The notes below the pieces were generated by a model that ran no database searches, was not told where the DNA came from, and saw nothing but the letters and a program-made list of their open reading frames with translations. Both the position numbers and the translations under genes were made by a program. From Amycolatopsis sp. GM8 (GTDB lineage Bacteria > Actinomycetota > Actinomycetes > Mycobacteriales > Pseudonocardiaceae): a stretch of 64,000 bases of DNA. Shown here piece after piece: positions 7,721 through 18,500 of this stretch (position 1 is the stretch's first letter; each line of letters starts with the position of its first letter). The stretch spans positions 184,936 to 248,935 of the forward strand of contig NZ_JAJKFK010000004.1 of assembly GCF_021653975.1 (NCBI RefSeq), written 5' to 3'.

Positions 7721-8796
7721 ACGATCTCGCCGAGCTGAAACAGTTCGTCGTCGCGCACGCCATTTCGCAGAGTCTGCCCGCCGACCACTACTCCGCCGTC
7801 CTCGACCGGATCGAGTCCGACCCGGGGGATGAGCCGGGTTCGTGGCCATGGGAATGGATCCGGGCCGGAGAGGAGCTCGACGCGGCGGGTGACACGCTGG
7901 CTGCCTGCCAGTACTTCAACCTCGGCCGCTTCCCCTTCGTGGACGGGCCGGGGCGGCAACGGGCGCAGGACCGGTGCGTCGAGACCTTCGACCGCTGGCG
8001 CTCGGCCGTACCGGTGATCCAGCCCGAGACGGTCACCGTGGACGGGGTGCCGACGAAGATCTGGACCGCGGGACTGTCCGCGGATCACCCGCGCCCGCTG
8101 CTGGTGATGACCGGCGGCATCGTCAGCACCAAGGAGCAGTGGGCGCCCGTGCTGACCCAGATCGCGGAGTTCGGGATGGCCGGCGTGGTGGCCGAACTGC
8201 CGGGTGTCGGGGAGAACCGGGCTCGCTACGACGCGGATAGCTGGCGGCTGTTCCCGGCGGTGCTGGACGCGCTGGCGGACCGGGCGGAGGTCGGCCGGAC
8301 GTACCTGCTCGCGCTGAGCTTCAGCGGGCACCTGGCCATCACCGCGGCCGGTGCGGACGAACGCATCCGCGGCATCGTCTCGAGTGGACCGCCGATCGCG
8401 GACTTCTTCACCGACCCCGCGTGGCAGGACGTCCTCCCGCGGGTCACCCGCGATACCTTCGCGCACCTGGTGCGGGTACCGCCCGCGGAGGTCCACTCGC
8501 ACACTTCGGGATGGGCGCTGACGGACGAGCGGTTGCGGGAACTGGACATCCCGCTCGCCGTCGTGACCGCGTCGCGGGACGAGATCATCCCGCCCGGCGA
8601 CCCGGCGCGCCTCAAGGAGTGCGTCAAGGACCTGCGGCTGCTGGAATACGACGACGTGCACGGCGCTCCGTCCCATCTGGCCGAGGTCCGGCTGTGGAGC
8701 CTGCTTTCGGTGCTGGAGATGCGCGAGGACTCCGACGCGAACGTCCGCTCGCGACTCGCCGCCGCGTTGGCGTCCCTGCGCGCCGAGGCGTCCTGA
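7717..8796 (+). CDS. abyA5: Acetate-eliminating alpha/beta hydrolase (AbyA5 homologue)
   Basis: 359 residues, ATGA overlap with the acyltransferase. A helical N-terminal cap (to about 120) precedes an alpha/beta-hydrolase core of the FrsA-like type: oxyanion region TGGIVSTKE, nucleophile elbow ALSFSG with Ser201, acid in TASRDEIIPP, and His in the DDVHGAPSHL segment. In this pathway the enzyme is not a hydrolase but a lyase: it removes acetate from the acetylated tetronate to give the exocyclic methylene, the dienophile of the later Diels-Alder step. Confidence 0.9.
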   Translation: MNDLAELKQFVVAHAISQSLPADHYSAVLDRIESDPGDEPGSWPWEWIRAGEELDAAGDTLAACQYFNLGRFPFVDGPGRQRAQDRCVETFDRWRSAVPVIQPETVTVDGVPTKIWTAGLSADHPRPLLVMTGGIVSTKEQWAPVLTQIAEFGMAGVVAELPGVGENRARYDADSWRLFPAVLDALADRAEVGRTYLLALSFSGHLAITAAGADERIRGIVSSGPPIADFFTDPAWQDVLPRVTRDTFAHLVRVPPAEVHSHTSGWALTDERLRELDIPLAVVTASRDEIIPPGDPARLKECVKDLRLLEYDDVHGAPSHLAEVRLWSLLSVLEMREDSDANVRSRLAAALASLRAEAS

Positions 8797-9527
8797 TGAA
8801 CTCGAAGTGGTTGCGTCAGTTCGGCCGGGCGCCGGCGGGTGCGCCGACGGTCGTCTGCTTCCCGCACGCCGGTGGGGCGGCGAGCTTCTTCCGGGTGCTG
8901 GGCAAGGTGCTGGAGGGACAGGTCCGGGTGCTCGCGGTGCAGTACCCGGGCCGGCACGACCGTGGGCAGGAGCCGCCGGTCGCCGACCTCCGGGAGCTGG
9001 CGGCGAGGATCGTGCCGGCCGTGTCGGGCGCCCGGCAGGACGGTCCGCTGGCCTTTTTCGGGCACAGCATGGGATCGATCGTGGCTTTCGAGACCGCATT
9101 GCGCTGTCTGCATGAGCCCGACGTGCTGTTCGCGTCCGGCGGGCGCGCGCCCGCCCTGCCGCGAGTCGGCCGAGCAGTGCTCGAGAGCGACCGGTCGCTT
9201 CTGGACGAGGTGCTCGCGCTCGGCGGCACCTCGCCGGAGGTGCTGGCGGACGACGATCTGCGGGCGATGCTGCTCCCGGTGATCCGCGCGGACTACCGGG
9301 CCATCCAGTCCTATGTGTACACGCCGGGCGACCGGCTCGGCTGTGCCGTGACGGCCATGGTCGGGGACTCCGATCCCCGGGTCGAGGTCGGCCAGGCGGG
9401 CCGGTGGCGTGACTACACCACAGGCCGGTTCGAGCTCGAGGTGTTCCCCGGTGATCACTTCTATCTGGCCCCTCTGGTCCACGACGTGGCTTCGGTGATC
9501 AGGGAAGAACTGGCCGCCCGCGTCTGA
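8796..9527 (+). CDS. abyT: Type II thioesterase (AbyT homologue)
   Basis: 243 residues, starting inside the stop codon of the preceding gene (TGATG). A classical discrete type II thioesterase: PHAGG near residue 24, nucleophile motif GHSMGS, and a catalytic His in the FPGDHFYL segment. Such proteins clear mis-primed or decarboxylated acyl groups from PKS carrier domains. Because no thioesterase domain ends the PKS here, it is an editing enzyme rather than the release enzyme. It immediately precedes the first PKS gene. Confidence 0.93.
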   Translation: MNSKWLRQFGRAPAGAPTVVCFPHAGGAASFFRVLGKVLEGQVRVLAVQYPGRHDRGQEPPVADLRELAARIVPAVSGARQDGPLAFFGHSMGSIVAFETALRCLHEPDVLFASGGRAPALPRVGRAVLESDRSLLDEVLALGGTSPEVLADDDLRAMLLPVIRADYRAIQSYVYTPGDRLGCAVTAMVGDSDPRVEVGQAGRWRDYTTGRFELEVFPGDHFYLAPLVHDVASVIREELAARV

Positions 9528-9563
9528 CGGTGCGGGCGACGGCAAGTGGGGAGCGGGTTTTCG

Positions 9564-12500
9564 GTGAGCAATGACGTGACGTCCGAGCCGGTCGCGGTCG
9601 TCGGGATGGCCTGCCGCCTGCCCGGCGCGCCGACCCCGGCGGCCTTCTGGGAACTGCTGCGGGACGGGCGTAGCGCGGTGCGTGAGGTACCCGCCGATCG
9701 TGGCGGTTCCGCACTTCTGGACGAGCTCGCCCACGCGGCTCCCGGCATTCGCTACGGGGGATACCTCGACGGCATCGACCGGTTCGACGCCGAATTCTTC
9801 GGGATCTCCCCGCGCGAGGCGGCGGCGATGGATCCGCAGCAGCGGCTGGTTCTGGAGCTGAGCTGGGAGGCGCTCGAGGACGCGGGGATGCTGCCCGCCG
9901 CACTGGCCGGCAGCCGGACCGGGGTGTTCATCGGCGCGATCGGCGACGACTACGCCACGCTCTCCACCGCGGGCGGCGGCACGGCCATCACCCGGCACAC
10001 GCTGACCGGTACGACCAGGGGCATCATCGCCAACCGCGTGTCGTACACGCTGGGCGTGCGCGGGCCGAGCATGGCCGTCGACACCGCGCAGTCCTCGTCA
10101 CTGGTGGCGGTGCACCTGGCGGCCGAGAGCCTGCGCAGCGGCGAATCCACCGTGGCACTGGTGGGTGGCGTCAACCTCATCGCCGGTCCGGAAAGCACCG
10201 TGGCCGTGACCCGGTTCGGCGGGCTCTCGCCGGACGGCCGCTGCTACACCTTCGACAGCAGGGCGAACGGCTACGTTCGCGGCGAGGGCGCGGCGCTGCT
10301 CGTCCTCAAACCACTCAGCATCGCCGTCGAGGACGGCGATCACATCTACTCGGTGATCCTGGGCAGCGCGGTCAACAACGACGGTGCGACCGACGGGCTC
10401 ACCGTGCCCAGTGCGCGGGCGCAGGCCGAGCTCATCGCCCGGGCCCACGCGATGGCCGGGACGTCACCGGCCGACGTGCAATACGTCGAACTGCACGGAA
10501 CCGGGACCCGCGTGGGAGATCCGCTCGAAGCGCTCGGCCTGGGCACCGCCCTCGGGCAGGCACGCGACGCCGCGCTGCGAGTCGGTTCGGTCAAGACGAA
10601 CATCGGGCACCTGGAAGGCGCGGCGGGCATTGCCGGTCTCCTGAAGACCACGCTCGGTATCGACCGTCGCTACCTGCCCGCCAGCCTCAATTTCGCCGAG
10701 TCGAACGCGGAAATCGACCTGGACCGGCTCAACCTCCAGGTCCAGGCGGACGGCGGGCAGTGGCCGCACCCCCAGCGGCGTCTCGTGGCCGGGGTGAGTT
10801 CGTTCGGCATGGGTGGGACGAACTGTCACGTCGTGCTCGCCGAGCCGCCCGCCGCCGAGCCGCCCGCCGCACTACCGGCCGGCGGGCCCGGAACCCTGGT
10901 GCTCAGCGCGAAAACGGCGCCCGCCTTGCGGGAGCAGGCCCGCAACATCCGGGAGTTGCTGGCCGGAAGCGAAATCCCGCGGGCGGACGTGACACGTGCG
11001 CTCGCCACGAGCCGCACCGCGTTCCCAGAGCGGGCCGCGGTCACCGGCCGGGAGCGAGCCGATCTCCTCGCCGGGCTCGATCTGGTCGCAAGTGGACGGT
11101 CGGCCGCCGGGGTGCTGACGGGCACCCCGGTCACCGGCGATGTCGCGGTGCTCTTCCCCGGACAGGGCGCCCAGCTGATCGGCATGGGGCGCCTCGCACA
11201 CCGGGAGTTCGCCGCCTGGCGGACGGCATTCGACGAAGTCGCCGCCGAGCTCGACGCACGCCTACCGCGGCCCGTCGAGGACGTGATCTGGGCTGCCGAG
11301 GGCGAGTTGCTGGACCGGACCGCCAACACCCAGCCGGCTCTGTTCGCGGTCGAGGTCGCCACGTTCCGGCTGCTGCAATCGTGGGGCGTCAACGCCTCCT
11401 TCGTGAGCGGCCATTCGATCGGTGAGATCGCCGCCGCGCATTGCGCCGGTGTGCTCAGCCTCGCGGACGCGGCGCACCTCGTCGTCGCGCGCGGGAGCCT
11501 GATGCAGGAACTGCCCGAAGGCGGCGCGATGCTCGCGGTGGCCGCGGACGAGCCCGCGGTGACGGAGCTGCTCGGCCCCCACACTCCCGTTGCGGGAATC
11601 GCCGCGGTGAACGGTCCTGCCGCGACTGTGCTGTCGGGTGCGCGGGACGCGGTGGAGCAGATGGCCGCGCGCGCCGGGGAACTCGGGTACCGCACGCGGT
11701 GGTTGCGGGTCAGCCATGCGTTCCACTCGCCGCTGATGGAGCCGATGCTGGACACGTTCGCGGACGAGATCGCGGGCCTGACGTTCGGCGTGCCACGGAT
11801 CCCGTTCGTGTCCACAGTAGACGGACGACTGGTGGACGAGGAGTTGCGCGATCCGGTCTACTGGGTGCGGCACGCCCGGCAGCCTGTCCGCTTCGCCGAC
11901 GGATTGCGGGCGCTCGATCAGGCCGGTGCCTGCGTGTTCGTCGAAGCCGGGCCTTCGGCCACGCTGAGCGCGCTCGGCCGGGAGACACTGCCGGGGACGG
12001 CGCGCGTCTTCATCCCCACACTGGGCAAAGGCGATGAGCTCGCGTCGATCGACGCCGCGGTGGGCCGGTTGTTCACCAGCGGAGCGGTGGTGGACTGGGG
12101 CGCGGTGTTCGGCCGGGCCGGTGCGCGCGTGCCACTGCCGACCTACCCGTTCCAGCGGGACAGGCATTGGCTGACCCCCGTCCCTGCCGGGACTTCTCCC
12201 TCCGCGCGGCCGGAACCGGAACCGGAGCCCGCTGAGCGCGACGACGTGCCGAGCCCGGCCGGTGCCGACCTCGACGGCAGGATCCGGGCCGAGGTCGCCG
12301 CTGTGCTGGGGTACACCGACCCCGCGCTGGTCGATGCCGGTACGTCCTTTAAGGACCTGGGACTGGATTCGCTCGGCCTGGTCGAGTTGCGGGACCGGAT
12401 CAACGAGACGATCGGCGCGAAGCTGGATACCGCGGCGCTGTTCAGCTACCCGACCGCAGCCGCTCTTTCCGAACACCTCCGTGGCGAGCAGGCGGATCCG

Positions 12501-15500
12501 GTCGCCATTCCGCCGGTGGCCAAGGCGCCAGGGCAGCCGGATCCGGTCGTGATCGTGGGTATGGGCTGCCGGTATCCGGGCGGGGTGCGGTCGCCCGGGG
12601 ATCTGTGGCGCCTGGTCGAATCCGGCGCGGACGCGATCGGCGAGTTCCCGGAGGATCGCGGCTGGGACCTGGACGGGCTCTTCGATCCCGAAGGGGAGCG
12701 GACGGGCACCTCCATCACCCGGCACGGTGGTTTCGTCTCCGGCGTCGCGGAGTTCGACGCCAAGTTCTTCGGGATCTCGCCGCGTGAGGCGGCGGCGATG
12801 GATCCGCAGCAGCGCCTGCTGCTGGAGGTGTCGTGGGAGGCGCTGGAGCGCGCGGGGGTCGATCCGTTGTCACTCAAGGGATCCGACACGGGCGTGTTCA
12901 TCGGCGCCACCACGGCGGACTACGCGCCGAAACTGCACGAGGGCGGCGCGGGTATCGCCGACGGGTATCTGCTCACCGGCAACACGACCAGTGTGGCGTC
13001 GGGCCGGATCGCGTACGTGCTGGGCTTGCAGGGGCCCGCGCTGACGGTGGACACGGCGTGTTCGTCGTCGTTGGTGGCGTTGGATCTGGCCGTTCGATCG
13101 GTGAGGTCGGGGGAGTGTTCCCTGGCTTTGGCCGGTGGGGTGGCGGTGATGGCGTCGCCGGGGATGTTCGTGGAGTTCTCACGGCAGCGCGGGTTGTCCG
13201 CGGACGGCCGATGCCGCGCGTTCGGCGCGGGCGCGGACGGTACGGGCTGGGCCGAGGGTGTGGGTGTGCTGGTGGTGGAGCGCCTGTCGGAGGCGCGTCG
13301 TCGTGGTCATCCGGTGCTGGCGGTGGTGGCCGGTTCCGCGGTGAACCAGGACGGTGCCTCGAACGGGCTGACGGCGCCCAGTGGGCGCGCGCAGGAACGG
13401 GTGATCCGGCAGGCGCTGGCGGGTGCCGGCTGGACCGGGGCCGACGTGGACGTGGTGGAGGCGCACGGGACCGGGACGAAGCTCGGTGACCCGATCGAGG
13501 CCGGCGCGTTGAGCGCGACCTACGGGGTGGACCGCGCGGCGGGGTCTCCGCTGTGGCTGGGCTCGCTGAAGTCGAACATCGGGCACGCCCAGGCCGCGGC
13601 CGGTGTCGGTGGCGTGATCAAGACGGTGATGGCGCTGCGTCACGGTGTGCTGCCGCGGACGTTGCACGCGGACGAGCCGAGTGAGCACGTGGCGTGGGAA
13701 AACTCGGGGCTGGCGCTGCTGACCCGGCCGGTGCCGTGGCCGGAGCACGACAGGCTCCGCCGCGCCGGCGTCTCGTCGTTCGGGATCAGTGGCACCAACG
13801 CCCACGTGTTGCTGGAGGAGGCCCCCAGGCAACCAGCGACGGGACCCGGAGCATCCGGCGAGACCGGCCCACTGCCCGTGCCGATCCTGTTGTCCGCCAA
13901 GGATTCCGCCGCCGTGCGCCGGCAGGCCGAGGCGCTCGTGACCCACCTGCGTGAGAACGGCACGAGCGCTCCCGCGCAGATCGCCTCCGCCTTGCTGGGG
14001 CGCGCGCGGCTGGAGCACGGGGCAGCGGTCTTCGCGGACGATCCCGGAGAGTTGCGTGCCGGACTGACCGCGATCGCCGAAGCGGACGACGGCGCGCTCA
14101 CCGGGCGCCGGGTCAGCGGGCGCACGGTGTTCGTGTTTCCCGGACAGGGCTCGCAGTGGCCCGGGATGGCGCGAGAGCTGCTCGCGGCCTCGCCTGCCTT
14201 CGCACGTGAGATCGAGGCGTGCGAGGCCGAGTTCGCCCGGCACACCGACTGGTCGCTGCTCGCGGTCCTGCGCGGGGACGCGGGAGCGCCTGAGCTCGAC
14301 CGGGTCGACGTGGTCCAGCCCGTGCTGTTCGCAGTGATGGTCTCGCTCGCCGCGCTCTGGCGGTCCGTGGGCGTGCTCCCCGACGCCGTCGTCGGTCACT
14401 CCCAGGGCGAGATCGCCGCCGCGTACGTCGCGGGCGCGCTGACCCTGGCCGAGGCGGCCGAGGTGGTCACGTTGCGGAGCAAGGCTTTGGTGGACATCGC
14501 CGGCGACGGCGGGATGATGTCGGTCACCCTGCCGGTCGGCGAGGTGCGGCGGATTCTGGCTGACCGCAACGGTTCCATCGAGGTCGCGGCCGTGAACGGG
14601 CCGCGGGCCACGGTGGTTGCCGGTGACGGCGGCGAGCTGGACGAGCTGCTCGCGTGGTGCGAGGAGAACGACATCCGCGCGAGGCGCGTCCCGGTGGACT
14701 ACGCGTCGCACACCCGGTACGTGGAACCGTTGCGCGAGAGGCTGCTGGACACCTTCCGATCGCTGGAGCCCCGCGGTTCCGGCATCGCGTTCTACTCCTC
14801 AGTGACCGGCGAGGCGATCGACACCCGCGCCCTCGACGGGGCGTACTGGTTCCGCAACCTGCGCGAAACCGTCCGGTTCGACCTCGCCGTGCGAGCGCTG
14901 CTCGACGCGGGTCACAGCCGGTTCGTCGAGGTGAGTCCGCACCCTGTGCTGACGTTCGGACTCGACGGCCTCCTCGGCGAGCGGGATGCCGACGCCGCCG
15001 TCATCCCGACCCTCCGCCGTGACGAGCCCACCCTGCGCGCTTTCGCCCGCTCCGCCGCGTTGGCGGACCTCGCGGGCGCGGGCGTCCGCTGGCCCGCCAC
15101 CACACCGTCGCACGACATCCGCGGGGAACTGCCCACCTACCCGTTCGAACGCGACCGCTACTGGTTGCCTTCCGTGCTGCCGCGGGTGGTTCCCGGCGAG
15201 ACCGGCCACCCCCTCGTCACTTCCGCGGTGACACTGGCCGACGGCGGCGTCGTGCTGACCGGGCAACTGGACCTCGGCGCCATCCCCTGGCTCGCCGACC
15301 ACAGCGTGCTCGGAACCGTCTTGGTACCGGGCACCGCGATCGCGGAGCTGGCCGTGCACGCCGGTGGGATCGCAGGTGCCCCGGGCCTGGCCGAGCTCAC
15401 CCTGCGCGCACCGCTGGTGCTGAAACGAGGGCGGCCCACGCCGATCCAGGTCCGCGTCGCGACCGACGAGCACGGGCGGCGGACGGTGCGCGTGCACTCC

Positions 15501-18500
15501 AGGGACGGCGCCGATGGGGAGTGGACCACTCACGCCGAAGGCACGCTGGCCGCGGCCCCGTCGGCGAGCGGTCGCGACCTCACCGCGTGGCCGCCGCCCG
15601 GCGGTGAACCGCTTGAGCTGGCTGGGACGTACGAGCGCCTGTACGCGCTGGGGTACGACTACGGCCCGCGCTTCCAGGGACTGACCGCCGCCTGGCGGGT
15701 GGGCGAGACCGTGTACGCCGAGATCGCGGCGACCGGGGACGACGACGGGTTCGCGGTGCATCCGGCGATGCTGGACGCGGCGCTGCACCCGGTGGTCGCC
15801 GGACTGGCGGCAATGCGCACCGGGAACGCCGGCGAGCCGCTGCTTCCGTTCGCCGTCGAGGGGATGCGGCTGACCGGTCGCGTGGCGCGAACGCTCCGGG
15901 TCCGGATCGAGCCGGTCAGGGAGTCCCGGGTGCGGCTGGAGTTCGCCGACGGCGACGGTGCCGCGATCGGCGAGGTGGACTCGCTCGCCTTCCGGCCGGT
16001 GGCGCGTGGTGATCTGGCGCCGCTCCCGGAACCCACGGCCTACGGCGTGACGTGGATCCCCCGGACCGGCGGTGCTCCGGTGACCGGCGAAATCCTCGAA
16101 CTCGAGTCGGTGGAGGCCCTCGGCCCCTTCGTCGACGCTGTCGCCACCGGACAGGCCGCTCCCAGCGTGGTCCTGGCCCGCGTGCGGGGCGACAACCATG
16201 ATGCGGCAACGGAAACCCACGCGCGCACGGGAGCCGTGCTCGGCGCCATGCAGCGCTGGCTCGCCGAGCCGAAGCTGGCCGACAGCCGGCTCGTCCTGGT
16301 CACGACCGGTGCGGTCGCGTTGGAGGAGAACGAAGACGTCACTGACCTCGCCGGCGCCGCGGTCCGGGGGCTCGTGCGCACCGCGATCACCGAGCACCCC
16401 GGTCGTTTCGGTCTCGTCGACGTGGACTCGCCCGAGCCGGTTCCGGCCGCCGCGACAGCCGAGCCGGACACCTCCGTGCGCTCGGGAACCGTGCTCGTGC
16501 CACGCCTCACCCCGCTGGCGCTGCCCCCGGGACCCGGCCGGCCTCTTACCGGGGACGCCGGAACGGTGCTGATCACCGGCGGCACGGGGGCGCTCGGCGC
16601 GGTGATCGCGCGGCGCTTCGCGGCCGCGGACCGGCCACCGCATCTGCTCCTGGTCAGCCGCTCCGGGCAGCACGCCGACGGCGCGCCGGAACTGGTGGCG
16701 CAGTTGCGCGCGACCGGCGCCGAAGTCACCGTCGTCGCCTGCGACGTGGCCGACCGGGAGGCGGTCGCGGCGGTGCTGGGAGCCGTTCCCGAAGATCAGC
16801 CCCTGCGCGCGGTCGTGCACACCGCCGGTCTGCTGGACGACGCGACCGTCGCGGCGATGAACCCGGACCAGCTCGCGCACGCGCTGCGGCCGAAGGTGGA
16901 CGGAGCCTGGAACCTGCACGAGCTGACCCAGGACGTGCGGCTGGACGAGTTCGTGCTGTTCTCCTCGGCGGTCGCCACGGTCGGCGGCCCCGGACAGGCG
17001 AACTACGCCGCGGGCAACGCTTTCCTCGACGCGCTGGCGGCGCACCGCCGTTCCCGCGGGCTGGCTGCGCAGTCGGTCGCCTGGGGTCTGTGGCGGGAAG
17101 ACAGTGCCATGACGGGACACCTCGACGACGCCGATCGGGCGCGGCTCGCGCGCTACGGGATCGGTGACATCGCCACCGGCGACGCGCTCGGGTTCCTCGA
17201 CCGCATCAGGACGGACGCACGGCCGCACGCCGTCGTGACGACCTTGCACGAGATGGTGCTGCGCCGCGAAGCGGTAGCGGGCAGGCTCTCCCCACTGTTC
17301 TCCGGACTCGTGCGGATGCCCGTCACCGCGCCGTCGCCCGGGACATGGGCCGGCCGGTTGCGTACGGAGCGATCGGCGGATCGGCCGCGCGCGCTGACCG
17401 CGCTCCTCCGTTCGCAGGTCGCCTCGGTGCTCGGGCACGACGACGTGGCCGGGGTGGCCGCGGACAAGACGTTCAAGGATCTCGGTTTCGACTCCCTCAC
17501 CGCGGTCGAGCTGCGCAACCGGATCGCCGCCCGCACCGAGCTGAGCCTGCCCGCGACGCTCGTCTTCGAGTTCCCGAGCATCGCCTCGTTGTCCGGGTAC
17601 CTGCTAGAATCCCTGTTCCCCGTGGGAAAAACCACGACCGCGCCCACTGAGCTCCCGGTCGGCCCGGTGGCGGGCGACGCGGATCCGGTCGTGATCGTCG
17701 GGATGGGGTGCCGATACCCGGGCGGGGTACGTTCGCCCGAGGACCTGTGGTCGGTCGTGTCGGGTGGGGTGGACGCCATCGGCGAGTTCCCCGGGGACCG
17801 CGGCTGGGACGTGGACCGGTTGTTCGACCCCGATCCCGATCACCACGGGACCTCGTACACCCGTCGCGGCGGATTCCTCTACGACGCGGGCGAGTTCGAC
17901 GCGGCGTTCTTCGGGATGAGCCCACGGGAGGCGCTGGCCACCGATCCGCAGCAGCGCCTGCTGCTGCAGGTGTCGTGGGAGGCGCTGGAGCGCGCGGGAG
18001 TCGATCCGTTGTCGCTCAAGGGATCCGACACCGCCGTGTTCATCGGGGCGATGTACGACGACTACGCCGCCCGGTTGCGGACCGCGCCGCGAGAACTGGA
18101 AGGCCTGCTGCTGGCCGGAAACCAGTCCAGCGTGGCGTCGGGGCGCATCGCGTACTCACTTGGCTTGCACGGGCGCGCGCTGACGGTGGACACGGCGTGT
18201 TCGTCGTCGCTCGTGGCGTTGGATCTGGCGGTGCGCGCGGTCGCGTCGGGGGAGTGTTCCCTGGCGTTGGCCGGCGGGGTGGCGGTGATGGCGTCGCCGG
18301 GGATGTTCGTGGAGTTCTCGCGCCAGCGCGGGCTGTCGGCCGACGGCCGATGCCGGGCTTTCGGTGCCGGCGCCGCGGGAACGGGCTGGGCCGAGGGCGT
18401 CGGCATGCTGGTGGTGGAGCGTTTGTCGGAGGCGCGCCGTCGTGGTCATCCGGTGCTGGCGGTGGTGGCCGGTTCCGCGGTGAACCAGGACGGTGCCTCG

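Noticed and set aside
9546..9563. Earlier GTG start for the first PKS gene
   Set aside because: It lacks a ribosome site, and the GGGGAG sequence inside it serves the GTG at 9564 better.
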